Shown one piece after another: positions 15,856 to 24,294 of a stretch of 64,000 nt of DNA. Location of the stretch: assembly GCF_014779715.1 (NCBI RefSeq), contig NZ_JACXYU010000001.1, positions 248,001 through 312,000 on the forward strand. Reading direction: 5' to 3'. The notes beneath the pieces were generated by a model. It was not told the DNA's origin. It searched no databases and saw only the letters and a list, made by a program, of their open reading frames with translations. Both the position numbers and the translations under genes were made by a program. The stretch's first letter is position 1. Every line of letters begins with the position of its first letter. The stretch is from Streptomyces chumphonensis (GTDB lineage Bacteria > Actinomycetota > Actinomycetes > Streptomycetales > Streptomycetaceae).

Positions 15856-17379
15856 TCACAGGGCGCTGCTTTCCAAGCGGGCCTGGGGGGCGGGAAGGGT
15901 CACCACGTCGGCGGTGGGGCTCAGTTCGGCGCGTTCGGCGACGAGCTTGAGCAGCGCGTCGAGGTCGGCGGCGACGGTCTGCGGGTGCAGGAGGGTGGCC
16001 TTGAGCCACAGGCGCCGGGTGCCGTCGTGGTCCTCGGCGGTGGCGCGGCCGAGGACGGCGAGTCCTTCGGTGAGGAGCTGGCGGCGGATGCCGGCGACGA
16101 GTTCGTCGCCCTCCTCGGCCGGGAGCCGGTCGGCGGCGACGGGCCGGAAGAGCACGGTGGAGATGCCGACGGGTCCGGGTCGGCGGCGCAGGGCCGGGTG
16201 GGCGTCGACGGCGTCGCCGAGGCGGCGGGCGGTGCGGACGCAGTGTTCGACGACGCGGCCGAGCCCTTCGCGGCCGAGGGCCCGCAGGGTGACGGCGATC
16301 TTGAGGGCGTCGGGACGGCGGGAGGTGCGCAGGGAGCGGCCGAGGAGGTCGGGGAGGCCGGCTTCGGTGTCGTCGTCGGCGTTGAGGTAGTCGGCGCGCA
16401 GGGAGAGGGCGTGCAGCAGCTCGGCGTCGGGGACGGCGAGGACACCGGCGGCGACGGGCTGCCAGCCCATCTTGTGCAGGTCGAAGGTGACGGAGACGGC
16501 GTGCTCGATGCCGCGCAGGGCCTCGGCGAGTTCGTCGCTGAACAGGAGCGGGCCGCCGTAGGCGGCGTCGACGTGGAGTTCGGCGCCGTGCCGCTGGGCG
16601 GTGAGGGCGATGGCGGGGAGCGGGTCGATGAGGCCCTCGTCGGTCGTGCCGGCCGTGGCGACGACGAGCGCGCGGTCGGCGCGGCCGGTGGTGTCGGCGA
16701 GGTCGCGCAGGGCCGTGTCGAGGGCGGCGGGGTCCATGCGCCCGCCGGGGCAGGGGATGTGACGGGGTGCGGGCAGGCCGAGGATCCAGGCGGCGCGGTG
16801 GACGCTGTGGTGGGCGTTCTCCCCGCACAGGACGTGCAGGGTGCCCCGGCCGTCGGTGGCGGCACGGGCGCGTTCGCGGGCCAGGAGCAGGGCGACGAGG
16901 TTGGACTCGGTGCCGCCGCTCGTGATGAGGGCGTCGGGCCGCTTCTCGGCCGGGTACATGAGGGTGGCGAGGGCGGCGGTGACCTCCTCTTCGACGACGG
17001 CGGCTGCCGGTGCCTGGTCCCAGGAGTCCATGGAGGGGTTGAGGGCGGAGGCGGCGAGGTCGGCGGCGGCGGCGACGGCCAGGGGCGGGCAGTGGAGGTG
17101 GGCGACGCAGTGGGCCTCGCCGGGGTCGGCGGCGCCCTGGGCGGTGGCGCGGACGGTGTCGTAGAGCGCGTCGTGGGCGCCGACGCCCTGGGCGGGGAGG
17201 ATGGGGGTGAGGAGATTCCGGGTGCGGGCGGTGACGGCCTCGGGGCCGCCGGCGGGCAGGGCGCCGCCACGGGCGGCGGCGCCGTCGGCGAGGGCGTCGA
17301 GCGCGACGGCGGTCAGGGCCCGCAGGGCGCGCGGGTCGCCCGGACCTGCGGCGACGGCGGTGTCGGGGTACTGGCTCAT
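15856..17379 (-). CDS. L-2,4-diaminobutyrate decarboxylase (PLP, fold I)
   Basis: The 507-residue protein is a group II PLP decarboxylase of the RhbB/Ddc type. It has CVAHLHCPPL, SGGTESNLVALL near 154-165, HVDAAYGGPLLFSDE with Asp271, and the PLP lysine at 303 in DLHKMGWQP. It should convert L-2,4-diaminobutyrate to 1,3-diaminopropane. The ATG start overlaps the aminotransferase stop (ATGA), so the two make a coupled pair with the same order as rhbA-rhbB. Its stop codon lies 2 nt from the iron box that controls the next genes. Confidence 0.93.
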   Translation of the reverse strand: MSQYPDTAVAAGPGDPRALRALTAVALDALADGAAARGGALPAGGPEAVTARTRNLLTPILPAQGVGAHDALYDTVRATAQGAADPGEAHCVAHLHCPPLAVAAAADLAASALNPSMDSWDQAPAAAVVEEEVTAALATLMYPAEKRPDALITSGGTESNLVALLLARERARAATDGRGTLHVLCGENAHHSVHRAAWILGLPAPRHIPCPGGRMDPAALDTALRDLADTTGRADRALVVATAGTTDEGLIDPLPAIALTAQRHGAELHVDAAYGGPLLFSDELAEALRGIEHAVSVTFDLHKMGWQPVAAGVLAVPDAELLHALSLRADYLNADDDTEAGLPDLLGRSLRTSRRPDALKIAVTLRALGREGLGRVVEHCVRTARRLGDAVDAHPALRRRPGPVGISTVLFRPVAADRLPAEEGDELVAGIRRQLLTEGLAVLGRATAEDHDGTRRLWLKATLLHPQTVAADLDALLKLVAERAELSPTADVVTLPAPQARLESSAL

Positions 17380-18719
17380 GCGGCGGGCTCCACGTCGGTG
17401 AGGGCGTCGGCGAGGCGGGTGAGGACGGTGTCGGCCTGGGCGTCGGTGAGGACGAGCGGCGGCAGCAGGCGCAGCACAGAGCCGTCGCGGCCGCCGAGTT
17501 CGAGCATGAGGCCGCGGTCCAGGCAGGCCTTCTGGAGGGCGCGCGCGTAGTGGGGGTGGGTGGGCCGGGCGCCGGTGGCGTCGGGGTCGGCGTCGGGCTG
17601 GACCAGTTCGACGCCGATCATGAGGCCGCGCCCCCGGACGTCGCCGATGACGGGATGGCGCGAGGCGAGTTCGCGCAGGGCGCTGCGCAGGCGGGCGCCG
17701 GTCTTCTCGGCGTGTTCGGCGAGCTGTTCCTCGGCGACGGTGCGCAGGGTGACCTCTCCGGCGACCATGGCGAGGGTGTTGCCGCGGAAGGTGCCGGTGT
17801 GGTCGCCGGGCTGCCAGGTGTCGAGGTCGGGCCGGTAGGCGATGAGGGCGAGGGGCAGTCCCCCGCCGACGGCCTTGGAGGTGACGAGGATGTCGGGGGT
17901 GACGTCGGCGTGTTCGCAGGCCCAGAAGCGGCCGGTGCGGCCGATGCCGGTCTGCACTTCGTCGATGATGAGGAGGACGCCGTGTTCGGCGGTGATGCGG
18001 CGCACCGCGCGCAGCCAGCTCGCGGGGGCGGGGATGACGCCGCCCTCGCCCTGCACGGCTTCGAGGATGACGGCGGCCGGTGGCGCCATGCCGCTGCTGG
18101 GGTCGGTGAGGTAGGTCTCCAGGAGCCGGGTGCTGAGTTCGGCGCCCTGTTCGCCGCCGACGCCGAAGGGGCAGCGGTAGGCGTAGGGGTAGGGCAGGCG
18201 GGTGACGGGCTGGGCCGCGGCGGGGCCCTGGCCGTCGGCGCCGCGCATGCGCAGCGGGCCGGAGACGGAGGCGGCGCCGAGGGTCATGCCGTGGTAGGCG
18301 CCGGTGAAGGCGACGACGCCGGTGCGGCCGGTGGTGGTGCGGGCGAGTTTCAGTGCGGCTTCGACGGCGTCGGTTCCGGCGGGGCCGCAGAAGTGCAGGA
18401 CGGCGTCGTCGCGCAGGTCACCGGGGAGGCGGCGCAGGAGTTCGGTGGTGAAGGCGTCCTTCTGCGGGGTGATCATGTCGAGGGTGTGGAGGGGTGCGCC
18501 GGAGCCGAGGGCGCCGTGGAGTGCGGCGATGACGGCGGGGTGGTTGTGCCCGAGTGCGAGGGTGCCGGCGCCGGAGAGGCAGTCCAGGTAGGTGCGTCCG
18601 TCCGCTCCGGTGACCTCGGCGCCGGCGGCGCTGACGGGGGCCACGGGGAGGGTGCGGGCGTAGGTACGGGCGGCTGACTCGCGTCGCGCCTGCCGGTCGA
18701 GGAGTTGAGCACGCAGCAT
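17376..18719 (-). CDS. L-2,4-diaminobutyrate:2-oxoglutarate aminotransferase
   Basis: The 447-residue protein is a class III aminotransferase. It has CLSGAGTLALGHNHP, HFCGPAGTDAVEAALKLAR, the cofactor Asp253 in LLIIDEVQTGIGRTG and the PLP lysine at 282 in VTSKAVGGGLPL, with GTFRGNTLA downstream. The specific wording is that of the RhbA/EctB-like diaminobutyrate enzymes, which move an amino group from glutamate to aspartate semialdehyde. An ectoine role is unlikely because ectA and ectC are absent and a diaminobutyrate decarboxylase follows with overlapping codons. It is the first gene of the leftward biosynthetic unit, 71 nt downstream of an iron box. Confidence 0.93.
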   Translation of the reverse strand: MLRAQLLDRQARRESAARTYARTLPVAPVSAAGAEVTGADGRTYLDCLSGAGTLALGHNHPAVIAALHGALGSGAPLHTLDMITPQKDAFTTELLRRLPGDLRDDAVLHFCGPAGTDAVEAALKLARTTTGRTGVVAFTGAYHGMTLGAASVSGPLRMRGADGQGPAAAQPVTRLPYPYAYRCPFGVGGEQGAELSTRLLETYLTDPSSGMAPPAAVILEAVQGEGGVIPAPASWLRAVRRITAEHGVLLIIDEVQTGIGRTGRFWACEHADVTPDILVTSKAVGGGLPLALIAYRPDLDTWQPGDHTGTFRGNTLAMVAGEVTLRTVAEEQLAEHAEKTGARLRSALRELASRHPVIGDVRGRGLMIGVELVQPDADPDATGARPTHPHYARALQKACLDRGLMLELGGRDGSVLRLLPPLVLTDAQADTVLTRLADALTDVEPAA

Positions 18720-18790
18720 GCGGCGAAGCCCTTCGGGTCACGGTGAGGTGGTGCGGTGCGCCGTTCGGCGCGCGGCCCGCACAAGCAGAC

Positions 18791-18809
18791 TTAGGTTAGC
18801 CTAACCATC
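18791..18809 (-). promoter_or_regulatory. Iron box before the diaminobutyrate aminotransferase gene
   Basis: On the plus strand the sequence begins TTAGGTTAGCCTAACC, with a perfect GGTTAG-C-CTAACC palindrome at its core. It matches the iron-box consensus at 15 of 19 positions. It lies 71 nt upstream of the aminotransferase start and would place the biosynthetic genes under the iron repressor. Confidence 0.85.
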
Positions 18810-19008
18810 ACCGTCGACGATACGGGGCCTCTGCCGTGGGGGGCTCGCGACCGACGCGTCCCCGACGGGTTCCGCCGGGTGGTCAACGGCCCTCCGCCCA
18901 CGCGGGTTACGACCTCGGGCCGGCCGACGGGGACGTCCCGGGAGGGCGAGGAGCTCGGCGGGCCCGACGTCGCGTGCCGCGAACGGAGGCGCGGCCGGTC
19001 GCGTCCGG

Positions 19009-19884
19009 TCAGCCCCGCGCGGCGGGCCGGTCGTGGCGGCTGAGCGGGACGACGAGGGGCGCGCCGGTCTCCTCGTCGGTGCGGACGCGGGCCCGCAGCC
19101 CGAAGACGTCGGTGAGCAGGTCCTCCGTCAGCACCTTCGCGGGCGGACCGCTCGCGGCGATCCGGCCGTCCTTCATGGCGACGAGCCGGTCGGCGTAGCG
19201 GGCCGCCAGCGACAGGTCGTGCAGGACGAGGACGACCGTGCGGCCGGTGTCGTGGTGCAGCTCGCGCACCAGGTCCAGCACCTCGATCTGGTGGGCCAGG
19301 TCGAGGTGGTTGGTGGGTTCGTCGAGCAGGAGCAGCTCGGTGTCCTGGGCGAGGGCCATGGCGATCCAGGCGCGCTGCCGCTGGCCGCCGGAGAGTTCGT
19401 CCAGCGTGCGTTCGGCCAGGTCGTGGGTGCCGGTGGCGCGCAGGGCCTGCTCCACGACGCGCTCGTCGTCGCCGGACCAGCGGCGGTACCACGTCTGGTG
19501 GGGGTGACGGCCGCGGGCGACGAGGTCGGCGACGGTCAGCCCCTCGGGCGCGACGGGGCTCTGCGGCAGCAGGCCCACCAGGGACGCGACCTGACGGGTG
19601 GGCATGGTGTGGACGGGCTTCCCGTCCAGCAGCACCCGTCCGGAGCGCGGCTTCATCAGCCGCCCGAAGGCCCGCAGGAGGGTCGACTTGCCGCACCCGT
19701 TGGGGCCGATGACGGCGGTGACCGTGCCGTCGGGGATGTCCAGGTCCAGGTCGTGGACGACGGCGCGGTCGCCGTAGCCGAGGGTCAGCCCCTCGGCGCG
19801 CAGCCGCACCGGCGGGGGCGCGGCGTCCGCCGTGGCGGCTGAGCCGGCGGCAGAGGTGGGGGCCGGGGCGGTGGTGTCGGTCAT
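19009..19884 (-). CDS. Iron-siderophore ABC transporter ATP-binding protein (FecE/FepC-like)
   Basis: The 291-residue protein has Walker A GPNGCGKST at 60-68, the signature LSGGQRQRAWIAMALAQ, Walker B LLLLDEPTNHLD and the switch histidine in VLVLHDLSLAARYAD, in the order usual for FecE-type ATPases. An Ala/Thr-rich N-terminal extension of about 25 residues precedes the domain. It powers ferric-siderophore import through the two permeases encoded just upstream. The ATG overlaps the permease stop by 4 bp. It is the last gene of the import unit; about 200 nt without recognised features separate it from the iron box at 18791. Confidence 0.95.
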   Translation of the reverse strand: MTDTTAPAPTSAAGSAATADAAPPPVRLRAEGLTLGYGDRAVVHDLDLDIPDGTVTAVIGPNGCGKSTLLRAFGRLMKPRSGRVLLDGKPVHTMPTRQVASLVGLLPQSPVAPEGLTVADLVARGRHPHQTWYRRWSGDDERVVEQALRATGTHDLAERTLDELSGGQRQRAWIAMALAQDTELLLLDEPTNHLDLAHQIEVLDLVRELHHDTGRTVVLVLHDLSLAARYADRLVAMKDGRIAASGPPAKVLTEDLLTDVFGLRARVRTDEETGAPLVVPLSRHDRPAARG

Positions 19885-20948
19885 GAGGTGCGGGCCTTTC
19901 CGCTGCGGACGAGCAGGTACAGCAGGTAGGGCGCGCCGAGGGCCGCGGTGAAGATGCCCACCGGCAGCTCCACGCCGCTGATCAGGGTGCGGCCGAGGAA
20001 GTCGGCCCACACGGTGACGGCGGCGCCCAGCAGCGCGGACGCGAACAGCGGGGGGTGGCCGGTGCGCAGGAGGCGCAGCGCGAGCTGCGGACAGGCGAGG
20101 GCGACGAAGGCGATGGGGCCGGTCGCGGCGGTGGCGACGGCGGTCAGGAGGACGGCGGTCAGGAGCAGGGCGGCGCGGGCGCCCGTCATGCGCACGCCCA
20201 GGCCCCGGGCGGTGTCCTCGTCGAAGGCGAGCGCCCCGAACTGCAGCGAGAGCAGGAGGGCGGCCGGGAGCAGCAGGGTGAGGGCCCAGGCGGCGGGGGC
20301 GGCGATGTCCCAGTTCGTGCCGTTGAGGCTGCCGTTGAGCCAGATCAGGGCGCGACCCGCGTCGACGATGTCCGCCTTGACCAGCAGCCAGGACAGCACG
20401 CTCGTCAGTGCCGCGTTGACGCCGACGCCGACGAGCAGGACGCGGTAGCCGCTGATGCCCTGGCGGACGGCGAGGACGTAGACGAGGAGGGCGGCGGCGA
20501 GCCCGCCGGTCACGGCGGCCGTGGGGATGCCCACGTCGCCCACCAGGCCCCCGGCCGCCCCGTTGGCGCCGGCGAAGACGATCACGCTGACGGCCCCGAC
20601 GCCCGCGCCCGCGGTGATGCCCAGGATGTCCGGGCTGGCCAGCGGGTTGCGGGCGATGCCCTGGAGGATCGCGCCGGCCAGGCCCAGGGACGCGCCGACG
20701 AGGGCTCCGACGACCGAGCGGGGCAGCCGCAGCTCCCACACCACGAGTTCGGCGACGCCGTCGGCCGTGCCGAGGAGCGCCTGGAGGACGTCGCCGGGGC
20801 TGAGCGGGAAGTCGCCGCGTCCGGTGTTGAGGACGACGGCGGCGCACAGCGCGAGCGCGATGGCGCACGGCACGAGGACCGTGCGGGGCCGCCACACGGC
20901 CGAGAGCGGGCCGAGGCGCACCGGGGTGCGGCCGGGGACGCGGGGCAC
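19881..20948 (-). CDS. Iron-siderophore ABC transporter permease (FecCD family), second subunit
   Basis: From the GTG at 20948 the product is 355 residues with about nine membrane segments. The family landmarks are LRLPRSVVGALVGASLGLAG, QGIARNPLASPDILGITAGA and the coupling region FVALACPQLALRLL. The start is chosen by AAGGAG five nt upstream; the open frame continues for hundreds of codons further up but those are antisense-like shadow sequence. The protein forms the membrane pore with the other FecCD subunit. It follows that gene by 98 nt. Confidence 0.92.
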   Translation of the reverse strand: MPRVPGRTPVRLGPLSAVWRPRTVLVPCAIALALCAAVVLNTGRGDFPLSPGDVLQALLGTADGVAELVVWELRLPRSVVGALVGASLGLAGAILQGIARNPLASPDILGITAGAGVGAVSVIVFAGANGAAGGLVGDVGIPTAAVTGGLAAALLVYVLAVRQGISGYRVLLVGVGVNAALTSVLSWLLVKADIVDAGRALIWLNGSLNGTNWDIAAPAAWALTLLLPAALLLSLQFGALAFDEDTARGLGVRMTGARAALLLTAVLLTAVATAATGPIAFVALACPQLALRLLRTGHPPLFASALLGAAVTVWADFLGRTLISGVELPVGIFTAALGAPYLLYLLVRSGKARTS

Positions 20949-21046
20949 GGCGCTCCTTTCCTTGACGGGCCGGTGGCCCGCGGCGTCCGGACGGCCGGGC
21001 TCGGCCGGGGGCTCGGCGGCCGCCTCGCGGGCGGCGGGTGCCGGGC

Positions 21047-22126
21047 TCACAGCCGCACCGGCTTGCGGCGGCGGACGAGCTGGATGAAGACGGGCGCCCC
21101 GATGAGCGCGAGCATGATGCCGACCTGGAGTTCGCCGGGTCGGGCGACGACGCGTCCCAGGACGTCGGCCACGAGGACGAGGGTGCCGCCGAGCAGCCCG
21201 GCGTAGGCGAGCACCCACCGGTAGTCGGGTCCGGTGAAGTGGCGGGCGATGTGCGTGGCGACGAGGCCCACGAACCCGATGGGCCCGCAGGCGGCCACGG
21301 CGGCGCCGGTGAGGAGGGTGATGGCGGCCATGCCCACGGTCCGGGTCGCGCCGACGCGGACGCCGAGGGTGCGGGCCACGTCCTCGCCCAGGGAGAGGGC
21401 GTTGAGGCCGGGTGCGTTGTAGGCGGCGAGCAGCAGGCCGAGCACGATGAAGGGGAGGAGCTGGGCGGTGAACTCCAGCGGGCGGCCGTTCACGGCGCCG
21501 ACGGTCCAGAAGCGGTAGGTGTCCAGCGCCTGCCGGTCGAAGATGACCATGCCGGCGGTGATCGCGGTGAACAGGGCGTGCGAGGCGGCGCCCGCGAGGG
21601 CGAGCGTGACGGGGGTCGCACCCCCGCGGGTGAGGGAGCCCACGAAGTGGACGAGCAGGGCCGCCATGGCCGCCCCGAGGAAGGCGAACCACACGTAGCC
21701 GTAGAGGTCGGTGACGCCGAGGAGGAAGACGGCGCCGACGACCCACATGCCGGCGCCCGCGCTGAGCCCCAGGATGACCGGGTCGGCGATGGGGTTGCGG
21801 GTGTGACCCTGCATCAGCGCGCCCGCGACGCCGAGCGCCACCCCGGCCACGAGCGCGAGCACGGTGCGCGGGAGCCGCAGCGCGTGCACGATGACGTCGG
21901 CCTCGGCCGTGCCGCCGGGGTTGCCCAGCGCGTTCCAGACCTCGCCCGGCGTCAGGGACTTGGAGCCGAAGGCGACGCTGGCCAGCAGGGCGAGCAGCAG
22001 CGTCGCGACGAGGATGAGCAGGCCCGTCCAACGGCGGTGGGCACGCCGCACGGCGACCTGTCGCCGCTTCCCCGTCCGGGGCGGCGCGGATAGCGCTTCG
22101 ATCACAATCTCCTTCACCGGCACCAT
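21047..22126 (-). CDS. Iron-siderophore ABC transporter permease (FecCD family), first subunit
   Basis: The 359-residue protein is a FecCD permease with LRLPRTVLALVAGVALGVAG, MQGHTRNPIADPVILGLSAGAG and GFVGLVATHIARHFTG. The start is uncertain: the ATG at 22126 has no clear ribosome binding site and lies only 9 nt from the iron box, and several GTG codons follow within eight codons, one of them just after AAGGAG but at too short a spacing. It is the first gene of the leftward import unit and is divergent from the binding protein, with which it shares the iron box. Confidence 0.92.
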   Translation of the reverse strand: MVPVKEIVIEALSAPPRTGKRRQVAVRRAHRRWTGLLILVATLLLALLASVAFGSKSLTPGEVWNALGNPGGTAEADVIVHALRLPRTVLALVAGVALGVAGALMQGHTRNPIADPVILGLSAGAGMWVVGAVFLLGVTDLYGYVWFAFLGAAMAALLVHFVGSLTRGGATPVTLALAGAASHALFTAITAGMVIFDRQALDTYRFWTVGAVNGRPLEFTAQLLPFIVLGLLLAAYNAPGLNALSLGEDVARTLGVRVGATRTVGMAAITLLTGAAVAACGPIGFVGLVATHIARHFTGPDYRWVLAYAGLLGGTLVLVADVLGRVVARPGELQVGIMLALIGAPVFIQLVRRRKPVRL

Positions 22127-22134
22127 GCTGTAGG

Positions 22135-22153
22135 TTAGGCGAGCCTAAGCTTA
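22135..22153. promoter_or_regulatory. Iron box shared by divergent import genes
   Basis: TTAGGCGAGCCTAAGCTTA contains a perfect TTAGGC-GA-GCCTAA inverted repeat and matches the iron-box consensus at 14 of 19 positions. It lies between the divergent permease (start 22126) and binding-protein (start 22190) genes and so can control both directions. The closeness to the permease start suggests a leaderless or very short 5' leader on that side. Confidence 0.82.
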
Positions 22154-22189
22154 GGGCGCACCCCCCCCCGTGAACGAAGGGACCACCTG

Positions 22190-23206
22190 ATGAGAGCCCG
22201 CTGGCTCCCCCGCATCGGCCGCTCCGTCGGCGCCGTCACCGTCGCCATCGGTCTGTTCGCCACCGCCGCGTGCAGCAGCGACGACGCGGACAAGAATACG
22301 GACGACCAGGCCGACAAGAAGCCCGCGGCGTCCGACGCGGCCTTCCCGCGCACCGTCGAGCACGCCATGGGCGAGACGGAGATCGAGGAGGCCCCCCAGC
22401 GGGTCGTCGCCCTCGACATGACCTTCGTGGACGCGACGTTCGCGCTGGAGGGCAACGTCGTCGGGTACACCACCTTCACCGGTCCCGAGGAGAAGCTGCC
22501 GCCCTACTTCGGCGAGGACATCGAGACCTACGGGGCCGAGGCCGCGGAGGTCGGCACGCTCGACGAGCCGAGCCTCGAGAAGATCATCGCCCAGAAGCCG
22601 GACCTCATCCTCTCCGCGAAGGTCCGCCACGAGAAGCTGTACGACCAGCTCTCCGAGATCGCCCCGACCGTCTTCACCGAGGACACCGGCGCGACCTGGA
22701 AGGAGAACCTGGCACTGGTCGGCGAGACCCTCGGCAAGGAGGAGCTCGCCGAGGAGAAGGTCGACGCCTTCGAGACCCGCGCCAAGACGATCGGTGACGC
22801 CGTCCGGGAGAAGGAGGGCGCCAACCCGACCGTCTCCGTGGTGCGCTTCGTGGACGGCCCGACGCGGCTGTACAAGGAGGACACCTACGTCGGTGTCATC
22901 ATCAACGACCTCGGCTTCGACGTCCCCAAGGACGCCCAGGGCACCGGCTTCAACGCCGACATCTCCGAGGAGCAGATCGCCAAGGTCGACGCCGACGACA
23001 TCTTCGTGACCGCCTACCCGGACCCCGCCGGCGCCGGTGAGAAGAGCAAGAAGAAGTTCATGGCCAACCCGCTGTGGGAGCAGCTGGAGGGCGACGTCCA
23101 CGAGGTCGACGACATCACGTGGATGATCGCGGTGGGTCTGTACGGCGCGGAGGTCGTCCTCGACGACGTCGCCACGACCTACGACGTGGACCCGGCCCGC
23201 GCGTAA
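22190..23206 (+). CDS. Iron-siderophore ABC transporter substrate-binding lipoprotein (FecB/FepB-like)
   Basis: The 338-residue protein has a signal peptide with lipobox ending at Cys28 (ATAAC), a charged Asp/Lys linker, then a class-III (TroA/BtuF-like) binding fold. The fold shows in APQRVVALDMTFVDATFAL, VGTLDEPSLEKIIAQKPDLIL and the C-terminal WMIAVGLYGAEVVLDDV. It catches the ferric siderophore outside the membrane and delivers it to the two FecCD permeases. The ATG is 9 nt after AAGGGA. It is divergent from the permeases across a shared iron box. Confidence 0.94.
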   Translation: MRARWLPRIGRSVGAVTVAIGLFATAACSSDDADKNTDDQADKKPAASDAAFPRTVEHAMGETEIEEAPQRVVALDMTFVDATFALEGNVVGYTTFTGPEEKLPPYFGEDIETYGAEAAEVGTLDEPSLEKIIAQKPDLILSAKVRHEKLYDQLSEIAPTVFTEDTGATWKENLALVGETLGKEELAEEKVDAFETRAKTIGDAVREKEGANPTVSVVRFVDGPTRLYKEDTYVGVIINDLGFDVPKDAQGTGFNADISEEQIAKVDADDIFVTAYPDPAGAGEKSKKKFMANPLWEQLEGDVHEVDDITWMIAVGLYGAEVVLDDVATTYDVDPARA

Positions 23207-23235
23207 CACCGCACCCGGACGGCGACCCGCTTCCC

Positions 23236-23276
23236 GGCGGGGTGCCCGGCACGCCCCTCGTGCCCGGCACCCCGCC
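23236..23276. terminator. Convergent-gene terminator hairpin
   Basis: An 18-bp stem with a single C-C mismatch (23236-23253 with 23259-23276) and a 5-nt loop stands between the convergent binding-protein and ferric-reductase genes. There is no T-tract, as usual for this group. It could stop transcription from both sides. Confidence 0.7.
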
Positions 23277-23310
23277 GCCGTCGATTCCGGGTGGCTCCGT
23301 GTGGCGGGGG

Positions 23311-24108
23311 TCAGCGCACGCGGGGGCAGGCGGCGCAGAGTTGAGCGCTGGGAAAGGTGTAGTAGAGGCAGCAGTTCATCCGGGTGCGGGTGCCGTCGGG
23401 GCGGAAGCGGGCGGAGCCCGCGAACGGCGGAGTGCCGCCGGGCAGCAGCGCGTCGGCGGCCCGGGCGGCGGCGGGACGGTCGCCCAGCAGGTCGCCCAGG
23501 TAGCCGAGGCCGTCGGCGAGTTCGTCGGTGGCCACGCCCCACATGCCGCGCGCGCCCCGGCGCAGCAGCGGGCCGAAGGCGGTGAGCAGCGGCTCCAGAT
23601 GGGCGGCGACGGCGGCGCGCAGGTCGGCCCGCAGTGCCTCCTCGTCCGGGACGGTGCGCGCGCCGGGCAGGGCGGCGGCCGGGTCGCCGGGGAGGACGGT
23701 GACGCGCGTCGGCGTCAGCGCGAGGACGCCGCGTGCCTCGTGGTAGGCGACCCCGTCCGCGTCCAGCCACGGGACGCGTCGTTCGAGGTACCAGGGCGCA
23801 CTCATCGCCAGGCACGCGACGAACGCGTACTGGTGCAGGATCTCCGTCGCGGCGACGTCGGGGCGCGGGGCGGCTCCCTGGGCGCTTTCCATGGCCTGGG
23901 CCTGACGGCTGAGGAGGTGGCCGCGCAGCGCGTCGTCGGCGGCGAGCGCCCGCCCGGTGAGCCAGCCGCCCCCGGTGGGCGGCTCGGTGGTGACGCGCAG
24001 CAGGGGGAACGCCGCCGCGAACCGGCGGTAGGTCCCGGCGGCCAGGTCCACGGGCTCCGGCGGCGCGGGCGCGGGCGGTACGTCCAGCGGTGCGGTGGTG
24101 GTCGGCAC
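23311..24108 (-). CDS. FhuF-like siderophore-iron reductase
   Basis: The 265-residue protein carries the FhuF-type cysteine pattern at its C-terminus: Cys246-Cys247, ten residues, Cys258, two residues, Cys261 (CCLYYTFPSAQLCAAC), which binds a [2Fe-2S] cluster. Such proteins reduce ferric siderophores in the cytoplasm to release iron. The GTG at 24108 is preferred over one 39 nt upstream because AAGGGG precedes it and the upstream one would lie against the iron box. The gene is convergent with the binding-protein gene and has its own iron box 41 nt before the start. Confidence 0.88.
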   Translation of the reverse strand: MPTTTAPLDVPPAPAPPEPVDLAAGTYRRFAAAFPLLRVTTEPPTGGGWLTGRALAADDALRGHLLSRQAQAMESAQGAAPRPDVAATEILHQYAFVACLAMSAPWYLERRVPWLDADGVAYHEARGVLALTPTRVTVLPGDPAAALPGARTVPDEEALRADLRAAVAAHLEPLLTAFGPLLRRGARGMWGVATDELADGLGYLGDLLGDRPAAARAADALLPGGTPPFAGSARFRPDGTRTRMNCCLYYTFPSAQLCAACPRVR

Positions 24109-24148
24109 GGGCCCCCCTTGGTTCAGCGCGGTCGGCACGATCGGCACA

Positions 24149-24167
24149 TCAGGTAAGCCTCACCTTA
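24149..24167 (-). promoter_or_regulatory. Iron box before the FhuF-like reductase
   Basis: On the minus strand TAAGGTGAGGCTTACCTGA matches the iron-box consensus at 15 of 19 positions, with the AGGTGAGGCTTACCT core intact. It lies 41 nt upstream of the chosen GTG start. It extends the siderophore regulon to the iron-release step. Confidence 0.8.
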
Positions 24168-24294
24168 GAGCCACGATCACCTCCGGCGACACCCCTGCCT
24201 CCGCGCACGGGGCACCGGGCGGGCCGGCCCCACCGTCACGGCACCTTCCGTCAGACCACGCGGGTCCCCACCGAGACCGCGCAGGCGACAGAAG

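Noticed and set aside
17376-18719. Ectoine biosynthesis (EctB) as the role of the aminotransferase
   Set aside because: No ectA or ectC is adjacent, and a diaminobutyrate decarboxylase follows with overlapping codons.
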